A DNA stretch of 64,000 bases from an uncultured Roseovarius sp. (GTDB taxonomy: Bacteria > Pseudomonadota > Alphaproteobacteria > Rhodobacterales > Rhodobacteraceae): the NCBI RefSeq assembly GCF_947489715.1, contig NZ_CANLER010000005.1, positions 1-64,000 on the forward strand, in the 5' to 3' direction. Under the pieces are notes generated by a model. That model saw only the letters and a program-made list of their open reading frames with translations, searched no databases and was not told the origin of the DNA. The translations under genes and the position numbers were made by a program. This document shows positions 1 through 9,447 of the stretch, one piece after another; position 1 is the stretch's first letter; the number at the start of each line of letters is the position of its first letter.

Positions 1-585
1 TGTCGTTTCGCCCATTTACAATCTCTCCCGGACTAGCTGGTTGCGGTGTTGGCGACAAATAGCTCTAGGGTCACGCGATTTCATATACCAATAACGGACA
101 TTGGGCGCCTGCGCAGCATCCGACATTTAGGGCTCCAAGCAGCCAGTGGCCACCTTGCTGACTTTGAAACCGTTCATTCCAGCCACCCTGCCCGGAATCA
201 AGCCGCAGGCGCCGGGCGAGCGGTTGTAATGGTTGCGCCATTGGTCCGAGCGACAATGGCGACACCGTCCCGTCAGGCCAGCGGCGTGCCGACGATAGTT
301 GGCGCACCTCCGGTGCGACGGGCTGGCGCTTTGGTGAGGGTGCGCGTTCCGGAGAGGATGGAGGGTCTTGGAGAGGATAAAATACCATGCTGAGATATTG
401 CAGCGCCACCCCACGGCCCGGCGCTCGCCCTCAACATCGTGTCCACTCTGTGCTAAACAGCGGACATTCGATTTTCGTTAGCTTTTTTTATTTAGGGCAA
501 TGGCCATTCACGATTTGCCTTGCACGGTGATGCTGGCACTGCGCGCAGATGAGCCCGAGATCAAGGTGAAACGTTGATCACAAGG
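1..585. other. No supportable gene; non-coding stretch
   Basis: Open frames exist on both strands here, but they overlap one another, lack convincing ribosome binding sites and do not resemble any family I know. The octamer cggacatt occurs twice, near 95-102 and 463-470, once as aacggacattggg and once as cagcggacattcg. The stretch may be a decayed element or a regulatory spacer. Nothing better can be supported from the sequence alone. Confidence 0.5.
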
Positions 586-714
586 CTAACCGGTTTCGGT
601 GTGCCTCATTCTTTTGGCTTGCAAGGAAACCCACCAGATTACGCCGGCTCCAATCAGGAAAATTCCGAAACCGGCGAAGAAGAGGCAAACAAAGAGCATC
701 GGAGAAATCGTCAT
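586..714 (-). CDS. Small single-pass membrane protein, hypothetical
   Basis: This short frame encodes about 42 residues. Residues 5-28 form one long hydrophobic segment rich in F, L, I, G and V, followed by a basic tail (QAKRMRH), the shape of a single-pass inner-membrane miniprotein with a cytoplasmic C-terminus. A longer frame opens at 771, but the ATG at 714 is preferred because the hydrophobic segment then lies directly at the N-terminus and a purine-rich GGAACGAAG lies just upstream. I do not recognise a family. Function is unknown, and it could be a chance frame. Confidence 0.45.
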   Translation of the reverse strand: MTISPMLFVCLFFAGFGIFLIGAGVIWWVSLQAKRMRHTETG

Positions 715-1029
715 GTGATCTTCGTTCCAAGTTGCGAAAGCGCGTCTGAATTCCGACTTTAATAACGTCACAAAGACAAGCCTTGATGTGAGTCAACTGC
801 CTTCTGAGGCAGTATCACTAAGTGGAACAGGCATCGAACCGGATCGGGGAACATAAATCATTTTCGCTCTTGAGCCACAACGCTGCGCGGTTCCCCCGTG
901 AGCCCACAAGAATTTTCTGAAAACCTTAACAAATCGTCCATTTCTCGCCGCATTCCAAAACCTATTCACGCCACGACCTACCGGTAGTTTCACCCTAAGA
1001 CCCAGATGTGACAGCCGGAGCATTTCCCG

Positions 1030-1305
1030 ATGATGAAAAAGACGATCTTTGCCGCCGCACTTGCACTGATCACCTGTACTGGCACCGCCCTGGCCGACGG
1101 CAAGAGCAGCGCCCTCAAGATCGTCAGAGACACTACCGTGATGCCCCCAGACACCTATGACGGACAATGGTGGACCCATCCCAAAGGGTGCGAATATTCG
1201 CGCGCCGGGCGGCCTGGCGAAATCGTCTGGTACCTGATTATCAATACAGTCCAACCGGGATGCCCGAATTACATCGTCCAGAGGGGATTTAACGACGCCT
1301 ACTGA
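1030..1305 (+). CDS. Small secreted protein, hypothetical
   Basis: The 91-residue product begins with a clear Sec signal peptide: MMKK, a hydrophobic core, and a probable cleavage site at ALA|DG near residue 22. The mature part is about 69 residues and holds two cysteines (in KGCEY and PGCPN) that could form a disulphide in the periplasm. CGGAG nine bases upstream of the ATG supports the start; translation could equally begin at the second ATG. I recognise no family. The gene stands alone, with about 270 bases of apparently non-coding DNA after it. Confidence 0.6.
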   Translation: MMKKTIFAAALALITCTGTALADGKSSALKIVRDTTVMPPDTYDGQWWTHPKGCEYSRAGRPGEIVWYLIINTVQPGCPNYIVQRGFNDAY

Positions 1306-1578
1306 TACCCGGTCGTCCGACACCATGCCCCGTTCCGGCCCTTTGTCCTGTCCTGTAGCCGGAAAAGACGCATGTTCATCCCCGTCGGGCGGCCGGTGTA
1401 CTGCGCCACGCGGTGATCCTTGCCTGCCTGTCCAGCGACGCAGGAATCACCGCGTGCGCGACCTTTTCCATCCGGAACCCACGAGTTAGCGGTTAACAAA
1501 GCGCGTGAAATACGAAATGGTGGTCACGCGTGCCACGCCGCGACCAAAGAGGCATGTCAACATGTCTCGGAGGTCCTC

Positions 1579-2805
1579 ATGCACAGTTACCTGAATTCAC
1601 AGATACCGCCGCCGATCATGCAGGGCACGCCGCCCCCGGCCGAATGGCGCGTACCGATGATCGACTGGGATCGTCCGCCTTGGAACCGTTGGAGCTTTCA
1701 ACATATCCAGCAAATTCTACCCACTGCGCCCGTCCGCAGAGGCCGAACTGTCTCGGCCCTGCCCGAAGCGCATGAAGCCATCGAAGAGGTTGGATTTGAA
1801 GCGCTGCATGGGCTGACAACTGTCGCGCAGTGGATCGATCACAGCTACACCGACGGGCTATTGGTGCTGAAAGATGGCACCATCGCTCATGAGAGCTATT
1901 ACAACGGGATGACCGCCCAGAGCCTGCATCTGGCGCAATCGGTATCTAAATCGGTCACATCGACAGCGGCGTCGACCCTCATCGAGGACGGGTTGCTGGA
2001 CCCGGCCGCGCCCGTCAGCGACCCCTTGCCCGAGCTTGCCCATACTGCCTGGGCCGGTGCCACGCTACAGCAGGTGATGGACATGACATCAGGCGTGCAG
2101 TTCAACGAATCCGATTATGCCAATCGCGCCAGCGACATTGGCAAGATGGATGTCGCGGCGGGCTGGAAGCCAGTACCGCATGGGTTCGAACACGAATACT
2201 GGCCTAGCTGTATCTGGGACCAGATCCTGTCAATGCATGTGAAAGACGCAGAACATGGCGCGCGGTTCCTTTATCGCTCGATCGAGACGGATGTTCTGGC
2301 CCATGCCATGGAGCGGGTTACCGGTCAGCGCCTGCCGCAGATCGTGTCCGAACGGCTTTGGGCACCGCTGGGAGCGCAGGAACACGCGCATTTCACCGTT
2401 GATGCGGCAGGTTATGGCCTGTCTTGCGGTGGGTTCAGTGCAACGCTGCGCGATTTCGGACGGATGGGGCTGGCCTATCTGAACGATGGCAAGGTCGGCA
2501 AAAAACAGGTGATCCCCAAGGCCTGGGTCGATGATATCCGCAATGGTCAACACGGCCTCTTTGACGATTACGGTCGCAATTACTTTGCCAACGGGCGCTA
2601 TCGCAACCAGTTCTGGATCGAGGACGACGACCAGATGGGGCATCTGTGCCTGGGTGTTTTTGGCCAGATCATCTATGTCTCACCCGAACGCGAGATGGTC
2701 TTTGTCAAACTCTCGACCTGGCCAGAATTCACCAATCCCGACCGAATGCAGGATTGCATGTCCGCTTTCCGGGCTATCGCGCAGGCTTTGGGTCGTGATC
2801 TATAG
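1579..2805 (+). CDS. Serine hydrolase, beta-lactamase / 6-aminohexanoate-dimer hydrolase (NylB-like) family
   Basis: The 408-residue protein belongs to the class C beta-lactamase-like serine hydrolases. The catalytic SxxK tetrad is S121-V-S-K124, followed by family features such as VMDMTSGVQF and the GGFSATLRDFGRMG block. NylB-type members hydrolyse linear amides; others are esterases, so the substrate is open. There is no signal peptide, which suggests a cytoplasmic enzyme. The frame is open further upstream, but the ATG at 1579 has GGAGG five bases before it. It ends about 160 bases before the molybdenum hydroxylase operon on the same strand, so it could supply an amide-opening step there, but nothing proves co-transcription. 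Confidence 0.8.
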   Translation: MHSYLNSQIPPPIMQGTPPPAEWRVPMIDWDRPPWNRWSFQHIQQILPTAPVRRGRTVSALPEAHEAIEEVGFEALHGLTTVAQWIDHSYTDGLLVLKDGTIAHESYYNGMTAQSLHLAQSVSKSVTSTAASTLIEDGLLDPAAPVSDPLPELAHTAWAGATLQQVMDMTSGVQFNESDYANRASDIGKMDVAAGWKPVPHGFEHEYWPSCIWDQILSMHVKDAEHGARFLYRSIETDVLAHAMERVTGQRLPQIVSERLWAPLGAQEHAHFTVDAAGYGLSCGGFSATLRDFGRMGLAYLNDGKVGKKQVIPKAWVDDIRNGQHGLFDDYGRNYFANGRYRNQFWIEDDDQMGHLCLGVFGQIIYVSPEREMVFVKLSTWPEFTNPDRMQDCMSAFRAIAQALGRDL

Positions 2806-2967
2806 GTGAAAAACGATACATAACAATAAATTACAAGGCTATCTTGATGTTTCATGCGATATCTTAGCTTCTGAAATGCGGTCGATCCCGGCCTACGCAC
2901 CCCTTGTTGACAACGCGCCACCGTCACCAATACCATTCGCATACTAACAATTTTCCAAGGGACCGCG

Positions 2968-3801
2968 GTGGCATATCATTGTCCGACAGACCTGACCGCT
3001 GCCTTGCAGATCGTCGCACAATCGGGCGGGAAAGTGATCGCTGGCGGTACCGATGTTTACCCCGCAGCCCGGCAGGGGGAGAACCCGGACTACTATCTTG
3101 ATGTGACCCGCATTGCCGGGTTTTCCGACATCAGCGAGGGCCCTGACGGATTTCGGTTCGGTGCGGCAACAACGTGGCGACAGATTGCCGGGGCAGATCT
3201 GCCCCCCGCCTTTGATGCGCTGAAACAAGCAGCGCGCGCGGTGGGCGGCGTTCAGATACAGAATGCCGGCACGATTGCGGGCAACCTCAGTAATGCCTCC
3301 CCTGCTGCCGATGGGGTGCCGCCGCTATTGACGCTGGAAGCTCAGGTCACGGTCGCAAGCCAGGAACGAGGGAAAAGGGATATACCGCTGGCGAAGTTCA
3401 TCATGGGCGTTCGCCAGACCGCTCTCGCTCCGGACGAACTGATCACCTCGATCCTGGTGCCGACGATCCCGAGAGATGCGCGGTCGGCCTTTGAAAAACT
3501 GGGCAGCAGGCGGTACCTCGTAATCTCGATCGCCATGACATCTGCCCTTATCGCACGCGATGCCGAGGGGCGGATCACCTGTGCCCGCGTGGCTGTCGGG
3601 GCTTGCTCACCGGTGGCGCAACGTCTGCCGGAACTTGAGTGGGATTTAATTGGTAAGCGCGTGAACGAGGTGAACGTCACACCAAGGCATTTATCGCCGC
3701 TTTCGCCCATTGATGATGCCAGGGGCAGCGCGGAATACCGGCGCGACGTAGTGTCAGAACAATGCACAAGGGCGATCAGGCGGGCGGCGGGCGATGAATG
3801 A
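2968..3801 (+). CDS. Molybdenum hydroxylase FAD-binding subunit (xanthine dehydrogenase family)
   Basis: This 277-residue protein is the medium, FAD-binding subunit of a xanthine dehydrogenase-type hydroxylase, passing electrons from the Fe-S clusters to an acceptor. The N-terminal VIAGGTDVYP and the IQNAGTIAGNLSNASPAAD stretch near residues 95-113 match the two FAD-contacting loops of the CoxM/XdhA-type fold, and the CO_deh_flav_C-like part follows. Translation probably starts at GTG 2968, with AAGGGA six bases upstream. Its end overlaps the next gene by eight bases, so the two are translationally coupled. It is the first gene of the operon running to about 10493. Confidence 0.88.
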   Translation: MAYHCPTDLTAALQIVAQSGGKVIAGGTDVYPAARQGENPDYYLDVTRIAGFSDISEGPDGFRFGAATTWRQIAGADLPPAFDALKQAARAVGGVQIQNAGTIAGNLSNASPAADGVPPLLTLEAQVTVASQERGKRDIPLAKFIMGVRQTALAPDELITSILVPTIPRDARSAFEKLGSRRYLVISIAMTSALIARDAEGRITCARVAVGACSPVAQRLPELEWDLIGKRVNEVNVTPRHLSPLSPIDDARGSAEYRRDVVSEQCTRAIRRAAGDE

Positions 3802-6532
3802 AAACGCCCAGATAAAAGGCACCGCCTTCACGCTGGACGGCCAGCCGGTCAAGGCTTTTCCTGCGCCCGGTGAGCGGCTGTCACAGGTGCTGCGCGAACG
3901 GCTGGGCGCGCGGGACGTCAAGATCGGCTGCAATGCCGGTGATTGCGGTGCCTGTACCGTGCTGGTCGACGGGACCCCTGTCTGTGCCTGCCTGACGTCT
4001 GCGCAGCAGGTGGCCGGACGCGCAGTGGAAACCCCGGCGGGCCTTTGCCGGGCGGATCCGATTGCAGCCCGGCTGGTCGAAAGCTTTCAGGATCACGGTG
4101 CCGCGCAATGCGGGATCTGCACGCCGGGGATGATGGTGTCGGCCGTGGCGCTGTTGCGAGAAGACAGCGAACCCACCGAAGATGTGGTGAAAGATGCCCT
4201 GGGTGGCGTTCTTTGTCGCTGCACCGGGTATCGCAAGATTATTGCTGCAGTGATGGGGGCCGAGGGCCGGGCGGAAAAGACAACCGGTCAGGTGGGCCAT
4301 TCGATCCGTCGGCTGGACGGTGCCGACAAGCTGACCGGGCGCGAAGCCTATGGCGATGATGTCGCGCCGGCGGGCACGCTGGAGATTTTCCTGATCCGCT
4401 CCCCCTACCCGCGCGCGGCGTTCGAGCTGGGTGATCTGGCGGCATTCGTCGCGAATACACCGGACATTGAGGATGTCCTGACCGCCGCTGACATCCCCGG
4501 GCGAAACGTCTTTGGCGTCATTCCGCAATTCGTCGATCAGCCGGTCTTTGCCGAAACCGAGACACGATTTCGAGGTGAGGCGGTGGCGGCGGTGATCGGC
4601 ACACCGAAGGCCATTTGCGATCTGAACCCCGAAAGCTTTCCGGTCACCTGGCAGGAAAAACCCGGCCTCACAGATGTGACATCGGCCCAGGCACCGAAGG
4701 CTGTGCAACTGCACAAGGGCCGCGACGGCAATGTCATGTGTGGCGGTTTCGTCGCGTGCGGGGATGCGCAGGCAGCCCTCGCAAAAGCCGATGTGACGGT
4801 TGAGGGCCATTTCCAAAGCGGTTTCGTGGAACACGCCTATATCGAGCCTGAAGCGGGGTTCGCGCAGATGATCGGCGGGCGCGTCGAGGTACATGCCTGC
4901 ACCCAGGCTCCGGTGATGGACCTTGAGGCGCTTGAGATCATTCTGGGGATGGACCGCAGCCATATCCGGATTATCCCGACCGCCGTGGGCGGCGGTTTCG
5001 GCGCCAAGCTGGATATCACCGTCCAACCCTATCTGGCGCTGGCCGCACTGAAGACCGGCAAACCCGTGAGACTGACCTACAGCCGCGTGGAATCGATGCA
5101 AAGTTCGACCAAGCGACACCCGTCGGACATTCGCCTGCGGATCGGCGCGGATGCCACGGGCCGGATCAGAGGGTTTGATTTCTATGGGAAATTCGACACT
5201 GGTGCCTATGCCAGCTGGGGTCCGACCGTGGCCACGCGGGTGCCTGTGCACGCCTCCGGCCCCTATCGGATCACCGATTACCGCGCCGAATCCAAGGGTA
5301 TCTACACCAACAACCCGCCAGCAGGCGCGTTTCGGGGGTTTGGCGTGCCGCAGGCGGCGATCGCACAGGAATGCCTTTTCGATGCTCTGGCTGAAAAGCT
5401 GGGGATTGATCCGTTGGAATTCAGAATTCAAAACGCGCTCGAAACTCACGTCCCGACCGTTTGCGGACAGGTATTCATGCAAGGTGTCGGCATCGGCGCT
5501 TGTCTGCAAAGCCTGCGCCCGGCTTGGGCGGCGGAGTGCGCATCTGCCAGCACCTTCAACGCCGCCAACACCACCCTGAAACGCGGGGTTGGCGTGGCGG
5601 CGGGCTGGTATGGCTGCGGCAATACCTCCCTGCCCAACCCGTCGACCATCAAATCGGGCATTCGCGCGGAGGGTCGCGTGGTGCTGCACCAAGGGGCGAT
5701 GGATATTGGTCAGGGGGCCAACACGGTCATTGCCCAGATATTCGCGACGGCTCTGGGCGTGCCGGTGCAGTCGCTGGACTTGATTGGTGCCGATACCGAT
5801 GTGACCCCGGATGCGGGCAAAACCTCGGCATCGCGTCAGACCTATGTCTCTGGCAATGCCGCGCGTCTGTCGGGCGAAGCACTGCGGGGGCAGATCCTTG
5901 AGCGCATGAACGTGTCGGCCGAGGCCGAACTGGCGATCGGCGGCGGGATGATCCGTGCGACCGATGCAGCGGGAACGCAAGTGCTGGACCTGAGCGGACT
6001 TGCGGCGGATGACGAGGGGTATGTGCTGCGCGCCGAGGAAACCTATGACCCGCCGACAAGACCTATGGATGAGAACGGTCAGGGCGCGCCCTATGCGCAG
6101 TTTGGCTATGCCGCCCATCTGGCGGTGGTCGAGGTTGATAGCGGCCTCGGCACTGTCAGGCCCCTGAAATTTGTCGCGGCGCATGATGTGGGCAAGGCGA
6201 TCAACCCGATGCTGGTGGAAGGTCAGGTCGAAGGCGGTATCGCGCAGGGCCTTGGCATGGCGCTGATGGAGGAATATATCCCGGGGCGGACCGAGAACCT
6301 GCATGATTACCTGATCCCGACCATCGGCGATGTGCCCCCGGTCGAGACGATCATCATCGAAGACCCCGACGCGCACGGGCCTTATGGTGCCAAAGGGTTG
6401 GGTGAGCATGTGCTGATCCCGACCACACCCGCCCTTTTGAACGCGATTTATCACGCGGTGGGCGTGCGGATCACGCAAATCCCCGCTACCCCGTCGCGGG
6501 TGCGCGCCGCACTCAGGGCGGCAGCGTCATGA
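3794..6532 (+). CDS. Fused 2Fe-2S and molybdopterin-binding hydroxylase subunit (xanthine dehydrogenase / aldehyde oxidase family)
   Basis: The 912-residue protein joins the small Fe-S subunit and the large molybdenum subunit in one chain. Residues 1-75 are a plant-type ferredoxin domain (C46, C51, C54 and C66 or C64). Residues 80-155 are the second 2Fe-2S domain (C106-x2-C109 and C141-x-C143). The rest is the two-part molybdenum cofactor domain, with GGGFGAK, GAFRGFG and the catalytic glutamate in GLGE (E871). Such enzymes hydroxylate carbon next to a ring nitrogen, or aldehydes, using water. The neighbouring 6-hydroxynicotinate-reductase homologue points to an N-heterocyclic substrate. Fusion of the two subunits is known but less common than separate genes. 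Confidence 0.9.
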   Translation: MNENAQIKGTAFTLDGQPVKAFPAPGERLSQVLRERLGARDVKIGCNAGDCGACTVLVDGTPVCACLTSAQQVAGRAVETPAGLCRADPIAARLVESFQDHGAAQCGICTPGMMVSAVALLREDSEPTEDVVKDALGGVLCRCTGYRKIIAAVMGAEGRAEKTTGQVGHSIRRLDGADKLTGREAYGDDVAPAGTLEIFLIRSPYPRAAFELGDLAAFVANTPDIEDVLTAADIPGRNVFGVIPQFVDQPVFAETETRFRGEAVAAVIGTPKAICDLNPESFPVTWQEKPGLTDVTSAQAPKAVQLHKGRDGNVMCGGFVACGDAQAALAKADVTVEGHFQSGFVEHAYIEPEAGFAQMIGGRVEVHACTQAPVMDLEALEIILGMDRSHIRIIPTAVGGGFGAKLDITVQPYLALAALKTGKPVRLTYSRVESMQSSTKRHPSDIRLRIGADATGRIRGFDFYGKFDTGAYASWGPTVATRVPVHASGPYRITDYRAESKGIYTNNPPAGAFRGFGVPQAAIAQECLFDALAEKLGIDPLEFRIQNALETHVPTVCGQVFMQGVGIGACLQSLRPAWAAECASASTFNAANTTLKRGVGVAAGWYGCGNTSLPNPSTIKSGIRAEGRVVLHQGAMDIGQGANTVIAQIFATALGVPVQSLDLIGADTDVTPDAGKTSASRQTYVSGNAARLSGEALRGQILERMNVSAEAELAIGGGMIRATDAAGTQVLDLSGLAADDEGYVLRAEETYDPPTRPMDENGQGAPYAQFGYAAHLAVVEVDSGLGTVRPLKFVAAHDVGKAINPMLVEGQVEGGIAQGLGMALMEEYIPGRTENLHDYLIPTIGDVPPVETIIIEDPDAHGPYGAKGLGEHVLIPTTPALLNAIYHAVGVRITQIPATPSRVRAALRAAAS

Positions 6533-8016
6533 GTGAGCGCGTGAAACCCGAAAAAATCCGCTGCGACGCCTGTCCGGTGCTGTGTTACATCGCAGAGGGC
6601 AATTCGGGCGCCTGTGACCGCTATGCCAATCACGGTGGCGCGCTGGTGCGGCTGGACGCACTGACGGTGATCGAACGCTCGGACCCGAGGTTGGTGCCGT
6701 TCATGGAAGGCGCATCGCCGGACTGGGACGGTGATATCGTCAAGGGCGAGCGCCCCTTCATCACCGCTGTCGGGGCGGGCACGACCTATCCCGATTACAA
6801 GCCCGCGCCCTTCATCGTCAGCCAGCAGATAGAGGATGTGGATATGGTCACGGTGGTGACCGAAGGCATCTTTTCCTATTGCGGGGTGAAGGTGAAAATC
6901 GACACTGACCGCCATATCGGTCACGAACGCGCTGTCGTTTATGTCGACGGGGAGCCCATCGGCCATATGATGACCTCGGAATATGGCTCCAAGATGCTGT
7001 CGCTGGGCGGGGTCGACCATTTGACCGGCGGCACCAAAAAAGAAGGCCGCGTGACTTGCGATGCGTTGTTGCGGCTGTGCAATCGCGAGGCGGTCAAGAT
7101 GACCATCGGCGAGGCGGAAAGTGCCACCAGCATCGTGGTGCAGGCCGGGCGCGCACCGGTGATCAACGGGGACGAGGAAAAGCTGATGCGGGTCGGCTGT
7201 GGATCGGCCGCCATCGGCATGTTCGCCAAACAATGGTTCGATCATGTTGACGAGGTGGTCGTGGTCGATGATCACATCACCGGCGTTCTGAGCGAGCATC
7301 AGGCGGGCAAGATGCTGGATGTCCCCCCCACCGGCATCCGGATCAGGGGCCGCCGGTCAACGCCCGGGCGCTACTTTCAGGTGGCGGAGCCGGGCACCGG
7401 CTGGGGTGGCACGGATATTCAGGACCCGCTGGTCATTCTCAATGATTTCAAATCCGATGTGGCCTGGCCCGGATTGCGTCTGCTGATGATCTCGACCACC
7501 GGGGAACAATACGCCTATTTCGAGCTGGACGCAGACCTAACACCACAGCCCACCGAAATCCCATCCGCGCTGAAGACCACCGCGGACCGGGTGTCGGAAA
7601 ACTGCGAGCCGTCGCTTTGTTCCGTTCTGTTCATGGCCGGGGCGGGCGGCAGCCTGCGCGCGGGCGTGACCGAAAACCCGGTGCGGCTGACACGCTCGGT
7701 CCGGGAGGCGCTGACCCATGTGTCCTGTGGCGGGGCGCAGGCCTATATTTGGCCCGGCGGCGGGATCACGGTGATGGTCGACGTGATGGAAATGCCGAGC
7801 GGATCTTTCGGGTATGTGCCCACCCCTGCCCTTGTCGCGCCCATCGAGTTTACTTTGCGGATTAGTGACTATGCTGCCCTGGGCGGCCATATGGCCGAGA
7901 TCCAGTCAGTGGAAGAGGTGACCAAAGCCGAATTGCGCAAGCTGCAACAGGATGCTGACAGCCATGATCCGCTGGCGCGACGCAACTTTCGCTGGCCCCG
8001 GGAGGAGGAGCGCTGA
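6529..8016 (+). CDS. 6-Hydroxynicotinate reductase-like Fe-S protein
   Basis: The 495-residue protein resembles the 6-hydroxynicotinate reductase family, which reduces the ring of 6-hydroxynicotinate to tetrahydro-6-oxonicotinate in anaerobic nicotinate degradation; the same reaction is described for aerobic Azorhizobium. An N-terminal cysteine motif, C12-x2-C15-x3-C19-x9-C29, probably binds an Fe-S cluster. Further cysteines occur in FSYCGVKVK, MRVGCGSA, ENCEPSLCS and VSCGGA. The start overlaps the upstream stop as ATGA, giving tight coupling to the hydroxylase. The true substrate is unknown, because no enamidase or other gene of the classical nicotinate pathway is visible here. Confidence 0.75.
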   Translation: MSERVKPEKIRCDACPVLCYIAEGNSGACDRYANHGGALVRLDALTVIERSDPRLVPFMEGASPDWDGDIVKGERPFITAVGAGTTYPDYKPAPFIVSQQIEDVDMVTVVTEGIFSYCGVKVKIDTDRHIGHERAVVYVDGEPIGHMMTSEYGSKMLSLGGVDHLTGGTKKEGRVTCDALLRLCNREAVKMTIGEAESATSIVVQAGRAPVINGDEEKLMRVGCGSAAIGMFAKQWFDHVDEVVVVDDHITGVLSEHQAGKMLDVPPTGIRIRGRRSTPGRYFQVAEPGTGWGGTDIQDPLVILNDFKSDVAWPGLRLLMISTTGEQYAYFELDADLTPQPTEIPSALKTTADRVSENCEPSLCSVLFMAGAGGSLRAGVTENPVRLTRSVREALTHVSCGGAQAYIWPGGGITVMVDVMEMPSGSFGYVPTPALVAPIEFTLRISDYAALGGHMAEIQSVEEVTKAELRKLQQDADSHDPLARRNFRWPREEER

Positions 8017-8873
8017 TGCCTGCGATTGCCGCCCTTCTGCCCTGTGGCACAAGACTGCATTTGCAGCATGGGCCGATTGACCTGATCATCGGCGCGGTCG
8101 GGGAACGGCAAACCGCGTTCGCAGCCGCAAAGAAACGTTTTACCGGTCTTCTTGAGGAGCTGGTGGCGGAGCTTCCGGCCCTGCGCGCGGAAATGACACC
8201 CGCCACCCCGCGCCCGAATGGCGAGGTCGCATTACGCATGGATGCGGCGGTGCGGCCCTGTTGCGATGAGGGCTTTGTGACCCGCATGGCCGCTGTTGCG
8301 GGCGGTGTGGCCGATACCGTGCTGGCGGCGATGCTGGCCGCTGCGGATCTGGACAAGGCCTATGTCAACAATGGCGGCGATATCGCCCTGCATCTGACGC
8401 GCGGGCAGCGCTTTAGCATGGCAATGGCGGGGCATGATGGCAACGATCTGGGGCGTATCGTGATCGGTTATGACGATCCGATCAGGGGAATCGCCACCAG
8501 CGGGCGTCATGGCCGCAGCCTCAGCCTGGGAATTGCCGACAGCGTTACCGTTTTGGCGCGCAATGCCGCCACGGCGGATGTGGCCGCGACGCTGATTGCC
8601 AACGCGGTCGACCTGCCTAGGCATTCCGCCATAACCCGCGTGCCCGCAAATACGCTTGATGCAGACAGTGATCTGGGCGATCTGCCTGTCGTGACCCGGT
8701 GCGCGCGGCTGGCGCCGGAGGATCGCATCAGGGCGTTGCATGCCGGAAAACGCCGTGCGCAGGAGTTGCTAACGCGCGATCTGATCACCGGTGCAGCCAT
8801 TTTCCTGCAAGGCGACAGCGTTGCGACATTTGCCCCCGACACCCTGAGCCAAAGGATGCCCGAACATGCCTGA
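8016..8873 (+). CDS. UPF0280 family protein, ApbE-like
   Basis: The 285-residue protein belongs to UPF0280. It shares visible features with ApbE flavin transferases: VNNGGDIAL near residues 112-120, GIATSG near 152-157, and a C-terminal block (SVTVLARNAATADVAATL) like the ApbE segment that carries metal and FAD ligands. ApbE moves FMN onto a serine or threonine of partner proteins. Whether UPF0280 members do so is not established to my knowledge. The ATG overlaps the upstream stop by one base and has GGAGGAGGAG just before it. Its position directly after the reductase suggests a maturation or cofactor role for that enzyme. Confidence 0.75.
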   Translation: MPAIAALLPCGTRLHLQHGPIDLIIGAVGERQTAFAAAKKRFTGLLEELVAELPALRAEMTPATPRPNGEVALRMDAAVRPCCDEGFVTRMAAVAGGVADTVLAAMLAAADLDKAYVNNGGDIALHLTRGQRFSMAMAGHDGNDLGRIVIGYDDPIRGIATSGRHGRSLSLGIADSVTVLARNAATADVAATLIANAVDLPRHSAITRVPANTLDADSDLGDLPVVTRCARLAPEDRIRALHAGKRRAQELLTRDLITGAAIFLQGDSVATFAPDTLSQRMPEHA

Positions 8874-9447
8874 CGTGATCTTACGCAAAACCATCACCTC
8901 GGTTGAGGAGGTCTTTCACGAGGGGGGGCCGGCCCCTGCCAAATCGCTCAAACGCGCCGCGATTCTGGCGGTGATCGAAAACCCGTTTGCCGGGCGGTTC
9001 GAGCCGAAAATTCAGGGCTTCATGGAAGATCTGAAACCGTTGGGCCTGAGCATGGCGCAAAAACTGGTCGATGTGCTTGGTGGCCCTGATCAGGTCGAAG
9101 GGTACGGCAAAGGCGCATTGATCGGCGAGTCGGGTGAATTGGAGCACGGCGCACTGTGGCATGCGCCGGGGGGATATGCGATGCGTGAGCTACTGGATAA
9201 CTCGAACGCTATCGTGCCCTCCACCAAGAAGGTGACGGGTGTTGGCGGGCGGCTGGATGTGCCGATCACCCATATCAACGCCTCTTACGTGCGCAGCCAT
9301 TTCGACGCGATGGAGGTGGGAAGCAACGATGCGCCGCGCGCAAATGAAATGGCGCTGGTGCTGGTCATGAGCACAGGCGCGCGCATTCATAACCGTGCCG
9401 GTGGACTGGAAGCTGCAGATATCAAGGGCGAGGACGGATTGCGATGA
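8866..9447 (+). CDS. Amino acid synthesis (AA_synth, PF06684) family protein, copy 1
   Basis: This 193-residue protein and the following gene are paralogues of the AA_synth family, whose biochemical role is not established despite the name. Blocks shared with copy 2 include NPFAG (about residue 38), YGKGALIGE, GELEH, LDVP, YVRSHFD, NDAPRANE and the C-terminal GEDGLR. Conserved Glu, His, Lys and Asn in these blocks suggest an enzyme active site. The start overlaps the ApbE-like gene by eight bases, with AAGGA upstream. Genomic linkage to a molybdenum hydroxylase and a ring reductase suggests a later catabolic step, possibly ring opening or isomerisation, but that is inference. Confidence 0.78.
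   Translation: MPDVILRKTITSVEEVFHEGGPAPAKSLKRAAILAVIENPFAGRFEPKIQGFMEDLKPLGLSMAQKLVDVLGGPDQVEGYGKGALIGESGELEHGALWHAPGGYAMRELLDNSNAIVPSTKKVTGVGGRLDVPITHINASYVRSHFDAMEVGSNDAPRANEMALVLVMSTGARIHNRAGGLEAADIKGEDGLR

Noticed and set aside
46..414. Three overlapping open frames at the left end
   Set aside because: They overlap on both strands, lack ribosome sites and match nothing recognisable.
3881..6478. 865-codon open frame antisense to the molybdenum hydroxylase
   Set aside because: The plus-strand gene has intact Fe-S and molybdenum motifs over the same bases. The antisense frame is a GC-rich shadow rich in Arg, His and Gly, with no family features.
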